64,000 bases of DNA from Glycomyces sp. YM15 (lineage in GTDB: Bacteria; Actinomycetota; Actinomycetes; Mycobacteriales; Micromonosporaceae), in the NCBI RefSeq assembly GCF_016918015.1, contig NZ_JAERMK010000008.1:154917-218916 (forward strand), in the 5' to 3' direction. The notes beneath the pieces are model-generated. The model worked only from the letters and a program-made list of their open reading frames with translations, was not told where the DNA came from and did no database searches. A program made the translations under genes and the position numbers. Below, in pieces: positions 34,468 to 41,986 of this stretch. Numbering within the stretch: position 1 is the stretch's first letter; the number at the start of each line of letters is the position of its first letter.

Positions 34468-35494
34468 TCTCGTCCTCGATCGGGGCGTCTGCCGCGGCGG
34501 CGTCGACGCCGAGCTTCTCCTTGATCTTCTTCTCGATCTCCAGGGCCAGGTCCGGGTTCTCCTTGAGGTTCGTCCGGGCCTTCTCCTTGCCCTGGCCGAG
34601 CTGGTCGCCCTCGTACGTGTACCAGGCGCCCGACTTCTTCACGATGCCGTGCTCGACGCCCATGTCGATGAGCGAGCCCTCCTTGGACACGCCGTGCCCG
34701 TAGAGGATGTCGAACTCGGCCTGGCGGAACGGCGAGCCGACCTTGTTCTTGACGACCTTGACGCGGGTGCGGTTGCCGACGGCCTCGCCGCCGTCCTTGA
34801 GCGTCTCGATCCGGCGGATGTCCAGGCGCACCGAGGCGTAGAACTTGAGCGCCTTACCACCGGCGGTGGTCTCGGGCGAGCCGAACATGACGCCGATCTT
34901 CTCGCGCAGCTGGTTGATGAAGATCATCGTGGTGCCGGTGGTGTTCAGGCCGCCGGTGATCTTGCGCAGGGCCTGGCTCATGAGCCGGGCCTGGAGGCCC
35001 ACGTGGGAGTCGCCCATCTCGCCCTCGATCTCGGCGCGCGGCACGAGCGCGGCCACCGAGTCGATGACGATGAGGTCGACGGCGCCGGAGCGGACCAGCA
35101 TGTCCGCGATCTCCAGGGCCTGCTCGCCGGTGTCCGGCTGGCTGACGAGGAGGTCGTCGACGTTGACGCCGAGCTTCTCGGCGTAGATCGGGTCGAGCGC
35201 GTGCTCGGCGTCGATCATCGCCGCGACCCCGCCCTCGGCCTGGACGTTCGCCATGGCGTGCAGGGCGATGGTGGTCTTACCGCTCGACTCGGGACCGTAG
35301 ATCTCGATGATGCGGCCCTGCGGCAGGCCGCCGACGCCGAGCGCCACGTCGAGCGCGATCGAACCGGTCGAGATGGTCTTGACGTTCTGCTTCGGCTTCT
35401 CGCCCAGCCGCATGACCGAGCCCTTGCCGAACTGTTTGTCAATCTGCGCCAAGGCGAGATCGAGCGCCTTCGACTTGTCCTGAGCGGAGTTCAT
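34442..35494 (-). CDS. recA: Recombinase RecA
   Basis: 350 aa. It forms filaments on single-stranded DNA, does strand exchange and triggers LexA cleavage. Motifs: [24 protein letters not shown], Walker [52 protein letters not shown] (Walker B), [20 protein letters not shown] L2 region (here [16 protein letters not shown]). No intein is present. I chose the ATG at 35494: a strong GGGGAGG precedes it and homologues have a short head before KALD. An in-frame ATG at 35527 lies exactly where the PafBC-type promoter should start a leaderless transcript and adds eleven residues. Confidence 0.96.
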   Translation of the reverse strand: MNSAQDKSKALDLALAQIDKQFGKGSVMRLGEKPKQNVKTISTGSIALDVALGVGGLPQGRIIEIYGPESSGKTTIALHAMANVQAEGGVAAMIDAEHALDPIYAEKLGVNVDDLLVSQPDTGEQALEIADMLVRSGAVDLIVIDSVAALVPRAEIEGEMGDSHVGLQARLMSQALRKITGGLNTTGTTMIFINQLREKIGVMFGSPETTAGGKALKFYASVRLDIRRIETLKDGGEAVGNRTRVKVVKNKVGSPFRQAEFDILYGHGVSKEGSLIDMGVEHGIVKKSGAWYTYEGDQLGQGKEKARTNLKENPDLALEIEKKIKEKLGVDAAAADAPIEDEIEEPPVDF

Positions 35495-35534
35495 CCCGCC
35501 TCCCCTGGTTCCTGTCTGCTTAGCCATGCTGATT

Positions 35535-35557
35535 ACGGTAGTCGCACCCACCGACAA
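35535..35557 (-). promoter_or_regulatory. PafBC-type (RecA-NDp) DNA-damage promoter of recA
   Basis: On the minus strand TTGTCGGTG (35549-35557), 8 bp, then TACCGT (35535-35540) match the actinobacterial LexA-independent DNA-damage promoter TTGTCRGTG-N8-TAnnnT exactly. The expected transcript start falls on the ATG at 35527. Confidence 0.88.
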
Positions 35558-35572
35558 CCTAGGACAACGGCT

Positions 35573-35582
35573 TGTTCGAACA
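35573..35582. promoter_or_regulatory. TGTTCGAACA palindrome upstream of recA
   Basis: A perfect 10-bp palindrome 16 bp upstream of the PafBC-type -35. Its parts resemble half-sites of the actinobacterial LexA box, but the standard CGAAC-N4-GTTCG arrangement is not present, so LexA binding is uncertain. Confidence 0.4.
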
Positions 35583-35696
35583 GGGCACATCTCGCAGAGA
35601 TGAAGAAAGCACCGTTCGCAGAGGCGGCAGAGGCTCAGGTCGCGGCGATGGCGGAGTCAGGTCGCGGGCGGCAGTGAACCCGGTTCAGCAGGTCCG

Positions 35697-35900
35697 TCAG
35701 CGCACCAGTCGCGACGGAATCCGTTCGGGCCAGGCGCGGCACACGGCCATCCACACGGCCTTGGCGTTCTCGCCCTCGGCGAGCGCCTGGTCGATGGTGC
35801 GACCGCCGAGCTGCCCGAGCGAGTGATCGGAGGCGACCGACCGGGCATAGGCGGCTCCGAAGGTCTCGTTCATCCGGTCCCAGAAATCGCTCTGCTTCAT
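35697..35900 (-). CDS. DUF3046 domain-containing protein
   Basis: 67 aa. MKQSDFWDRMNETFGAAYARSVASDHSLGQLGGRTIDQALAEGENAKAVWMAVCRAWPERIP is the typical full-length DUF3046 sequence, a small actinobacterial family found beside recA. The function is unknown; a conserved role near RecA has been assumed only from neighbourhood. GGGGGAGCGGCGC precedes the ATG. It is upstream of recA on the same strand but separated from it by about 200 bp holding the recA promoter. Confidence 0.88.
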   Translation of the reverse strand: MKQSDFWDRMNETFGAAYARSVASDHSLGQLGGRTIDQALAEGENAKAVWMAVCRAWPERIPSRLVR

Positions 35901-36012
35901 GCGCCGCTCCCCCGCTTCCAGCACCTTTCGGTGCGCCGTTCCCGCCGTTCCACGGGGACAACGGTAGGCGACTCCGTGGGTCGGGGCCAACCGCAGGTGG
36001 CAAGATTGCCGG

Positions 36013-36585
36013 GTGCCTCGCGTCAGCCAAGAACACCTCGACTCCCGCCGTCAGCAGATCCTCGACGGCGCCCGCTCGTGCTTCGCCAAGTTCGGATACG
36101 AGGGCGCGACGGTGCGGCGGCTGGAGGAGGCGACGGGGCTCTCCCGCGGGGCGATCTTCCACCACTTCCGCGACAAGGACGCGCTGTTCCTCGCCGTGGC
36201 GTCCGTGGACGCCGCGGAGATGGCGGCGACGGTGGCCGAACGTGGCCTGGTGGGCGTGATGCAGGACCTGACGACGGGCGCGGACAAGCCCGAGATCGCG
36301 GGCTGGCTCGGGACGCAGCTGGAAGTGGCGCGGCGACTGCGCACCGACCCGGAGTTCGCCGAGGCCTGGGGGCGGCGGCGCGAGGCGATCGCGGAGGCGA
36401 GCCGGGAGCGCCTCGAGCACCAGCGCGAGATCGGGGTGCTGCGCACGGACGTCGACATCGAGGTCCTGGCAGGGTTCCTGCAGCTGATGTACGACGGCCT
36501 GGTGCGCTATCTGGCGACGGGCCGCGACGACCTCGACATCACCCGCATCCTCAGGCTCGTGGAAGAGGCCGTGCGCCGCCACTGA
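36013..36585 (+). CDS. TetR-family regulator, AcnR-like
   Basis: 190 aa. The N-terminal TetR helix-turn-helix is clear: RRQQILDGARSCFAKFGYEGATVRRLEEATGLSRGAIFHHFRDKDALFLAVA. This segment, and VLRTDVDIEVLAGFLQLMYDGLVRYLATG near the end, closely resemble corynebacterial and mycobacterial AcnR, the repressor of aconitase. The aconitase gene is not beside it in this window, so the assignment rests on similarity by eye. The start is GTG. It is a lone gene, divergent from the DUF3046-recA side, followed by a hairpin at 36633. Confidence 0.82.
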   Translation: MPRVSQEHLDSRRQQILDGARSCFAKFGYEGATVRRLEEATGLSRGAIFHHFRDKDALFLAVASVDAAEMAATVAERGLVGVMQDLTTGADKPEIAGWLGTQLEVARRLRTDPEFAEAWGRRREAIAEASRERLEHQREIGVLRTDVDIEVLAGFLQLMYDGLVRYLATGRDDLDITRILRLVEEAVRRH

Positions 36586-36632
36586 CAGCCGACGAGCCCA
36601 TCGATGCGCATCGCGAATCCCGCGCATAGGCG

Positions 36633-36671
36633 CGAGCCCGCTCCTCTCCCGTATGCCGAGCGGCGGGCTCG
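36633..36671 (+). terminator. Terminator after the TetR gene
   Basis: Perfect 9-bp arms, CGAGCCCGC (36633-36641) and GCGGGCTCG (36663-36671), with a 21-nt loop, about 48 bp beyond the stop. Confidence 0.6.
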
Positions 36672-36799
36672 GATCACCGCTCCCGATTGCCGTGCGGGGC
36701 GAACGGTGCCCCGGAGGCGGGCATGATGCCCGCCCTCGCGGCATCAGCCACTGCGTCATCGCGACACAAGACGCCCATGGCATTCCCAGCCAGCAGATA

Positions 36800-36829
36800 T
36801 TTACATTCATCATTACATTTTGCTAAACT
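36800..36829 (+). promoter_or_regulatory. doxX promoter with TTACATT direct repeat
   Basis: TTTACA (36800-36805) and TAAACT (36824-36829) have an 18-bp spacer. TTACATT occurs twice, at 36801-36807 and 36813-36819, in a stretch far richer in A and T than its surroundings. The doxX start codon is 120 bp further on, giving a long leader. Confidence 0.55.
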
Positions 36830-36949
36830 TTCCTTTGGTTGAATCGCCAACCAGTCGCCTCCGGCTCCTCCGCCGCGCGGTCCACCGACCGCGTTCCAGT
36901 GCCGCTCGCGGGCCGGTCGCGACGCCGCACCCCCTATTGGAGGGCATGA

Positions 36950-37405
36950 ATGATCACCCGACTCCAACCGATCGGACTCCTCATCGGACGCGTCGTCCTC
37001 GGCGTCGTCTTCATCGCACACGGATGGCAGAAGTTCAACGCGAAAGGCATGGAAGCGACCGCGCAAGGCTTCGAGGGCTTGGGCATCCCGGCACCCACGC
37101 TGTCGGCCTACTTCACGGTCGGCGCCGAGATCATCGGCGGTTCCCTGCTTATTGTGGGAGCGCTCCTACCGCTCGCGGGGCTCTGGCTCGCCAGTGTCAT
37201 GCTCGGCGCGATGTACTTCGTCCACCCGCTCAACGGCGCGTTCTTCTCCCAGGAGGGCGGCTACGAGTACGTGCTCTTGCTGGCCGCGCTCTCGATCGCC
37301 ATCGGATTCTCCGGCGGCGGCGCGCTCGCGGTCGACAAGCTCTGGCTGAACAAAGTGGGCGACAAGAAGTCCGACGAACCGGCGCCCGCAGAGAGCATGG
37401 CCTAG
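36950..37405 (+). CDS. DoxX family membrane protein
   Basis: 151 aa with four hydrophobic helices. The DoxX pattern is visible: RLQPIGLLIGRVVLGVVFIAHGWQKF, then GLGIPAPTLSAYFTVGAEIIGGSLLIVGALLPLAGLWLASVMLGAMYFVHP and YEYVLLLAALSIAIGFSGGG. DoxX proteins sit in the cytoplasmic membrane; the mycobacterial one has been linked to oxidative stress defence with superoxide dismutase. The role here is not known. TTGGAGGGC precedes the ATG. It is monocistronic and ends at a strong terminator. Confidence 0.9.
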   Translation: MITRLQPIGLLIGRVVLGVVFIAHGWQKFNAKGMEATAQGFEGLGIPAPTLSAYFTVGAEIIGGSLLIVGALLPLAGLWLASVMLGAMYFVHPLNGAFFSQEGGYEYVLLLAALSIAIGFSGGGALAVDKLWLNKVGDKKSDEPAPAESMA

Positions 37406-37423
37406 CCTGCGTGCCGATGGCAC

Positions 37424-37459
37424 CCGGAGCCTCCGAGCGGTCCCGCTCGGAGGCTCCGG
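37424..37459. terminator. Bidirectional terminator between doxX and the transketolase genes
   Basis: Perfect 17-bp arms (37424-37440 and 37443-37459) separated by only TC. In RNA the central pairs open to form a loop. It lies 18 bp past doxX and 4 bp past the transketolase stop on the other strand. Confidence 0.9.
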
Positions 37460-37463
37460 CCGT

Positions 37464-38396
37464 TCACGCCAGGAACCGCCGCAGGCGGGCGCGGACGCCC
37501 TCCGCGTCGAGCCCGTGCAGACGCTCGTGCTCGACCGCGGTGCCGTAGCGGCGCAGCTCCTCTCGGCCGACACCGATCGACAGCAGCCGGTGCGGCCGGT
37601 CCTCGTACGCCTTCGAGACGAGCCAGGCCGAGGTCCCCTCCAGGTACGGCTCGACCATGACGATCGCGTCACCGGTGTCCGCCGCCAGTTCGCGCAGACC
37701 CGTGGTGTCGAGCGGGCGCGGCGTGTTCGTGTACGCCACGGTCACGTCGAGATCGGCCGTCGCCTCCAGCACGTTGTCGAGCAGCGGGCCGACCACGACC
37801 ACCGTCGCGCGAGTGCCCTCGCGCAGGACGAGCAGGGAATCGTCCGGAACGGCGTGCGGATTCTCGTTGTGCTGCAGCGAGAGACGCAGGTACACGCCAC
37901 CGTCGGCGCGCACCGCGCGGTCCAGCAGCGGCGGCACCTCGGCGGCGTGGCCCGGTACGAAGACCCGCCAGCCCGGCAGCGTGTCGAACAGCGCCACGTC
38001 GCGCGGGCTGAAATGCGTGAAGCTGCCCTCGGCCCAGTCGTACGAGGCGCCCACGCTCACCAGGACGCCGCTCGTGCCCTGGTGCTCGAAGTCGAGCTTC
38101 ACCTGCTCGAACGCCCGCTCCACCAGGAACGGCGCATACGTGTGGGCGACCGGCCGCATCCCGGCCAGCGCCAGCCCCCCGGCGACGCCGATGAGGAGCT
38201 GCTCGCGGATGCCCACGTTGATCACGCGGTCCGGATGGGCCTTCATGGCCTGGTCGAACATGTCCGCGGAGATGTCGGCGAGGACGACGGCGAGGCGCGG
38301 GTCGGCGTCCACGAGGTCGGTGAGGTGCGCGGCCCAGGCGTCGCGCATGGTCAGGGGCTGCCGTTCGTGGGTCAGCGGGTCGGCGATGAACACCAT
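37464..38396 (-). CDS. Transketolase, C-terminal subunit (split enzyme)
   Basis: 310 aa. It holds the pyrimidine-binding and C-terminal domains of a thiamine-diphosphate transketolase: MRDAWAAHLTDLVDADPRLAVVLADISADMFDQAMKAHPDRVINVGIREQLLIGVAGGLALAGMRPVAHTYAPFL carries the conserved catalytic Glu in NVGIREQ. VLVSVGASYDWAEGSFTHFSPRDVALFDTLPGWRVFVPGHAAEVPPLL follows the family pattern. Together with the gene upstream it makes one transketolase-like enzyme from two chains. GGAGGATC precedes the ATG. The two genes are 14 bp apart. The sugar substrate is not known; such split enzymes need not act in the main pentose phosphate pathway. Confidence 0.9.
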   Translation of the reverse strand: MVFIADPLTHERQPLTMRDAWAAHLTDLVDADPRLAVVLADISADMFDQAMKAHPDRVINVGIREQLLIGVAGGLALAGMRPVAHTYAPFLVERAFEQVKLDFEHQGTSGVLVSVGASYDWAEGSFTHFSPRDVALFDTLPGWRVFVPGHAAEVPPLLDRAVRADGGVYLRLSLQHNENPHAVPDDSLLVLREGTRATVVVVGPLLDNVLEATADLDVTVAYTNTPRPLDTTGLRELAADTGDAIVMVEPYLEGTSAWLVSKAYEDRPHRLLSIGVGREELRRYGTAVEHERLHGLDAEGVRARLRRFLA

Positions 38397-38410
38397 CGGG
38401 ATCCTCCGGT

Positions 38411-39085
38411 TCAGGGTCGGTGGGCGGCGACGGTGACGTGCGGCCTGTCGGGGTGGGAGGTGGTGAAGGACCGGTACAGGGCCTCGTGGTCGTGGGCGTC
38501 GACGTGGGCGGCGCTCCAGCCGTTCACTTCGAAGCGGGAGGCGATGCCGCCGTTCCAGCCGTGGGTGGCCGAGCCGTTGTCGGCCACGATCACGTTGAGG
38601 TTCGCGAGGCCGACGGCCCCGGCGTAGGCGATCGCCTCGTGGTTCGAGCCCTCGTCGAGTTCGGCGTCGCCGACGAGCACGAAGACTCGCGAGTCGGGGA
38701 ATCCGTCGGCGCGCAGGCCGTGTGCGATACCGACGCCGAGGGGCAGGCCGTGGCCGAGGGATCCGGCGGACATCTCCGCACCGGGGACGAGGGTCGCGTC
38801 GGGGTGGGAGCCGAGGGGTGATTCGAGGGTGGCGATCCGGTCGAGCCATGCGACGGGGAAGAAGCCTTTGGCGGCGAGGACCGCGTAGAAGGCGCTGGGC
38901 CCGTGGCCCTTGGAGAGCAGGAACCGGTCCCGTGCCGGGTCGTCGGGCCGCTTGGGGTCCACGCGCAGGACCCGGTCGTAGAGGACCCAGATCGCGTCGA
39001 GCGTGTAGGTCTTGACGATCGGGTAGCGCACGTCGGTCACGGTGCGCTGCGCGAGCGCTCGGACCTGTTCGATGGTGTCGTTCAC
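38411..39085 (-). CDS. Transketolase, N-terminal (thiamine diphosphate-binding) subunit
   Basis: 224 aa. It has the TPP-binding half: RDRFLLSKGHGPSAFYAVLAAKGF (conserved SKGH), LGSHPDATLVPGAEMSAGSLGHGLPLGVGIAHGLRADG, and the diphosphate/Mg motif LVGDAELDEGSNHEAIAYAGAVGLANLNVIVADNG (GDxE...N). It is shorter than the usual 270-280 aa of split N-subunits, with a trimmed C-terminal part. The GTG at 39085 is chosen because the SoxR-type palindrome and promoter lie just upstream; a longer in-frame ORF to 39145 would run through that operator. Confidence 0.88.
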   Translation of the reverse strand: MNDTIEQVRALAQRTVTDVRYPIVKTYTLDAIWVLYDRVLRVDPKRPDDPARDRFLLSKGHGPSAFYAVLAAKGFFPVAWLDRIATLESPLGSHPDATLVPGAEMSAGSLGHGLPLGVGIAHGLRADGFPDSRVFVLVGDAELDEGSNHEAIAYAGAVGLANLNVIVADNGSATHGWNGGIASRFEVNGWSAAHVDAHDHEALYRSFTTSHPDRPHVTVAAHRP

Positions 39086-39099
39086 GCCCAGATCATGTA

Positions 39100-39119
39100 A
39101 CTTCAAGTCGACTTGAAGT
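39100..39119. promoter_or_regulatory. SoxR-type operator, perfect 20-bp palindrome
   Basis: ACTTCAAGTCGACTTGAAGT is perfectly symmetric and resembles the SoxR box (CCTCAAGTTAACTTGAGG). On the minus strand TTTACT and CATGAT flank it with a 19-bp spacer, the hallmark of MerR-family promoters, and the transketolase GTG follows within 6 nt of that -10. A further GCTTGAAGT half-site lies just to the right. Confidence 0.85.
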
Positions 39120-39143
39120 AAAGCTTGAAGTGAGCAGGGACAC

Positions 39144-39599
39144 ATGACTTCTCATGATCCGGCGACGTTGCTGAGCATCGGCGACTTCGCCGCCCGCGCC
39201 GGCGTCACCGCTTCGGCGCTGCGCTACTACGAATCGCTCGGCCTCATCCATGCTGTTCGCACCGGCGGCAACCAGCGACGCTACCGGCGCGCCGAGCTGC
39301 GCCGGGTCGCGTTCATCCGGGCGGCCCGGTCGATCGGACTGTCCCTCGACGAGGTCAAGGCGTCGCTGGACCGGCTGCCCGACGGGCGGATCCCGGACCG
39401 CGCCGACTGGCAGCGGCTCTCCTCCGGGTGGAGCCGGCGGATCGAGGACCGCATCGCGCGCCTGCGGAGCCTGCAGCAGGAGCTCGACGAATGCATCGGC
39501 TGCGGCTGCCTATCCATCAGCAAGTGCGCGATCTACAACCTGTCCGACGCGAAGGCGGAGGAGGGCGCGGGCCCGCGGCTCGGCTTCAAGGCCGACTAG
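39144..39599 (+). CDS. soxR: Redox-sensitive transcriptional activator SoxR
   Basis: 151 aa MerR-family protein. The winged helix-turn-helix reads LSIGDFAARAGVTASALRYYESLGLIHAVRTGGNQRRYRR. A dimerisation helix follows, then the [2Fe-2S] cluster motif CIGCGCLSISKC (Cys117, 120, 122, 128), with the spacing of E. coli SoxR. Oxidation of the cluster, in actinobacteria mainly by redox-active metabolites, turns the protein into an activator. It is divergent from the split transketolase, with the palindrome between them. The C-terminal extension beyond the cluster is about 23 residues. Confidence 0.95.
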   Translation: MTSHDPATLLSIGDFAARAGVTASALRYYESLGLIHAVRTGGNQRRYRRAELRRVAFIRAARSIGLSLDEVKASLDRLPDGRIPDRADWQRLSSGWSRRIEDRIARLRSLQQELDECIGCGCLSISKCAIYNLSDAKAEEGAGPRLGFKAD

Positions 39600-39608
39600 G
39601 ACCGGTGT

Positions 39609-41675
39609 TCAGCATTCGGCGAGGCCGCCGAGGGAGTTCAGGTCGTCCGGATCTATCACGAGCCACACGAACGGTATGAAGCCGCGACCCTCGGAGAGCT
39701 CCACCTCGACCATGAGGTCCGAGGCGGCCTTGTGGGGGTGGTAGTCCCAGAAGCCCTCGTCCTCCCAGCCTCTCGGGTCGATGGTCTCGGCGGCGGTGTA
39801 GCAGGCGAGCTCGAACTGCTCGCCGACGCCGGCGTAGTCGACGGCCTTCGCATCATCCGGGACGCCTCGGATGCCGGGCCTGCCGCCCTGGTTCTGGCAG
39901 TAGGTGCGCGTTTGCGGGCAGTCCCAGTGCACGGTTCCCACCACAGTGGTGGTGTGGCCGGTACCTGTCACCGGATCGATATCCGTCGCGGGGCTGTGGA
40001 TCGAGAAGGAGTACGTGTCCGAGGCGTTGAGGCCTTCGATGGTGAACCCGGCGCACGAAACGTCCTCGAGCGAGCCCTGGTCACTGGTACCGCTGTAATC
40101 GACCCGACAGCCGGTCGACTCCGGATCGGCGTCGGTGGTGACGGTGAGCGAAGAGACTCCGACGACGACCTCGACGACCTCGCCGGGCCAGTCCGGGAGG
40201 GCCGCATCGGTTGGGGCGGCATCGGATGCCGATTCGGCGCTCACGTCTTCGCTGGTGCCGTCTGCCGGATCCTCCCCGCCGGTTCCGTTGGGGTCGTCGT
40301 CGCGGTTCAAGAGCTCGGAAAGGACCGCTCCGATGACGAGGGCGACGAGCAGAGCGATGATGAAGACGGTGAGCGGGCGCGGGGACCGCCTGACCGGCCG
40401 GGGCGTGGGCGGCGGCAGGGCGCCGGTCAGCGGTGTCTTGGAGCGTCCTTGGGCTGCTTCGGGAGTCGGGAGGCCGTTCACGGCGGGCGGCTGCGGGACC
40501 GAGGCGTGCGGCGAGGCGGCCCCGGCCCGGCCCGGCGTGTACGGCACGATCGCAGGGTCGACCGGCGGCATCGGCGCAGCCGGCGGCGCGGCGTGGATCG
40601 CTACGGCCCCTTCGCTGACGACCAGTTCAGGCTGCTCGATGAGCGTCGGGGCGACGCCGAGTTCCTGGTGGATCATGGTGGCGGCCAACGGCATCCGGCT
40701 CGCCCCGCCGACCATGAACACCCCTGCGAGCTGCTCGGGCGCGAGCCCCGCCTCGCGGATCACGGCCCGGGTGATCGCGACGGCCCGGGTCATGAGCGGA
40801 CGGGCCAGGAGTTCGAGCTCGGCACGCGTGAGCAGTTCCTCGACCGCGAAGCCGGGCACCGCGATCTCGGTGCTGGTGCGACGCGACAAGCGCTCTTTCG
40901 CTTCGCGCACTTCGTCGTAGAGCGCGAAGCGCTGGCGGAGCCGCTCGGATCCGGCGTCGGGATCCAGGAGTGCGGCCCACTGTTCGGCGCGCTCCTCGGA
41001 CCCGGCGAAGCGACCGCCGAGGTACTCGACGAGAGACTGGTCGAGGTAGTGCCCGCCGATGCGGTCGGAGCCGTCGACGGCGAGCACTTCGAAGCCGGTA
41101 TCGGTGCGCGCCACGGCACTCGCGTCAAAGGTGCCCGCGCCGAGGTCGAAGACGACGAGGGACTGGCCGGACGCGAGGTCGTGGCCGAGGACGTCGGCGA
41201 AGTAGCGGGCGGCGGCGACGGGTTCGGGCAGCAGGACCGGGGACACCGCTCCGGCGCCGCCGGCCGCGTCGGCGATGACGTGTCGGCGGGCCGGGCCCCA
41301 CCCAGCGGGGACGGTCACGGTGACCGACCGGGGCACCCCGGCGGCGGTGCCGCAATCGGCGATGGCCCGGCGCAGGACCGCCGCGACCGCGTCGCGGACG
41401 GGGATCTCCTGGTCGCCGAGGAGGATCGTGGCGGCGTCGAGGCGCAGCTTCGGGTTGCGCTCGTAGCGCTCGGGACGGCGGCGGCCCTCACGCGCGGCGT
41501 CGCGTCCCACGAGGATGGATGACTCGTAGTCGATGTATATCCCTGAAGGCAGGAGTGGGGTGCCTTCGAAGAGCAGCTGATGGCGGCGGCCGTCTTCGCG
41601 CAGGACGGTGGCGACCGTGTGGTGGGTGCCGAAGTCGATGCCGAGCGCGGCTGCCGTTCGAGGGGCGGAGTCCAT
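39609..41675 (-). CDS. Membrane-anchored Hsp70-family protein with extracytoplasmic domain
   Basis: 688 aa. Residues 1-365 form an actin-like Hsp70 ATPase domain: LGIDFGTHHTVATVL (phosphate 1), VTVTVPAGWGPARRHVI, VVFDLGAGTFDASAVA (phosphate 2) and GVFMVGGASRMPLAATMI (adenosine). The usual DnaK substrate-binding domain is absent. Instead a Pro-rich linker (about 365-430), one transmembrane helix (about 435-455) and an external part of about 230 residues follow; the latter has six cysteines in pairs that could form disulfides. Such proteins occur in actinobacteria, but their clients are unknown. No ribosome-binding site is obvious at the chosen ATG. Confidence 0.88.
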   Translation of the reverse strand: MDSAPRTAAALGIDFGTHHTVATVLREDGRRHQLLFEGTPLLPSGIYIDYESSILVGRDAAREGRRRPERYERNPKLRLDAATILLGDQEIPVRDAVAAVLRRAIADCGTAAGVPRSVTVTVPAGWGPARRHVIADAAGGAGAVSPVLLPEPVAAARYFADVLGHDLASGQSLVVFDLGAGTFDASAVARTDTGFEVLAVDGSDRIGGHYLDQSLVEYLGGRFAGSEERAEQWAALLDPDAGSERLRQRFALYDEVREAKERLSRRTSTEIAVPGFAVEELLTRAELELLARPLMTRAVAITRAVIREAGLAPEQLAGVFMVGGASRMPLAATMIHQELGVAPTLIEQPELVVSEGAVAIHAAPPAAPMPPVDPAIVPYTPGRAGAASPHASVPQPPAVNGLPTPEAAQGRSKTPLTGALPPPTPRPVRRSPRPLTVFIIALLVALVIGAVLSELLNRDDDPNGTGGEDPADGTSEDVSAESASDAAPTDAALPDWPGEVVEVVVGVSSLTVTTDADPESTGCRVDYSGTSDQGSLEDVSCAGFTIEGLNASDTYSFSIHSPATDIDPVTGTGHTTTVVGTVHWDCPQTRTYCQNQGGRPGIRGVPDDAKAVDYAGVGEQFELACYTAAETIDPRGWEDEGFWDYHPHKAASDLMVEVELSEGRGFIPFVWLVIDPDDLNSLGGLAEC

Positions 41676-41986
41676 GCCGAGCTTTCTGGGAGGGGGAGTC
41701 GGGACCGCCCCAGCGTACTCGGGCGCGGCGACGCGCCGATCGGTCACTTTCGGCGGCAAGGAATCGGGGGTCGACCCCCCCCTATGCCGCCGCCGCGGCC
41801 CGACGCCCGCCGCGAGCTCGGCGCCCGACACCTGGCGCTGGGTCCACCGCAGGCCCGAGGCCCCGCGACGACCCGGTACCTCGCCCGGTAACGCCCGTCA
41901 AGCCGTCCCAGGTATGCGAAAGCGGCCCTGGGGAATGCATTCCCCAGGACCGCTTGCTCAGTCAGTGCTGACCGGTGCTTCGGTGC
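41676..41986. other. 311-bp gap between the Hsp70-like gene and deaD
   Basis: It contains the deaD terminator at its right end and presumably the Hsp70-like promoter at its left end. A run of eight C (in gggtcgacccccccc, about 41770) is the only other oddity. No gene was recognised. Confidence 0.6.
41920..41955 (-). terminator. deaD terminator
   Basis: A 36-bp near-perfect palindrome: AAGCGG and CCGCTT at the ends, CCTGGGGAAT and ATTCCCCAGG inside, one mismatch, centred on GC. It lies 31 bp beyond the deaD stop on the minus strand. Confidence 0.85.

Larger units (their letters stand above)
36586..36949. other. 364-bp gap between the TetR gene and doxX
   Basis: It holds the TetR-gene terminator (36633-36671), a 19-bp palindrome of GGCGGGCAT/ATGCCCGCC around a single G (36716-36734) and the doxX promoter in an AT-rich patch (about 36795-36845). 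No gene was recognised in it. Confidence 0.6.

Noticed and set aside
35573..35582. A LexA (SOS) box upstream of recA.
   Set aside because: Only TGTTCGAACA is present. The required CGAAC-N4-GTTCG spacing is not met, so I listed it as an undetermined palindrome.
38411..39145. Longer transketolase N-subunit starting at 39145.
   Set aside because: The extra 20 codons would translate the SoxR-type palindrome and the promoter; the family sequence begins after the GTG at 39085.
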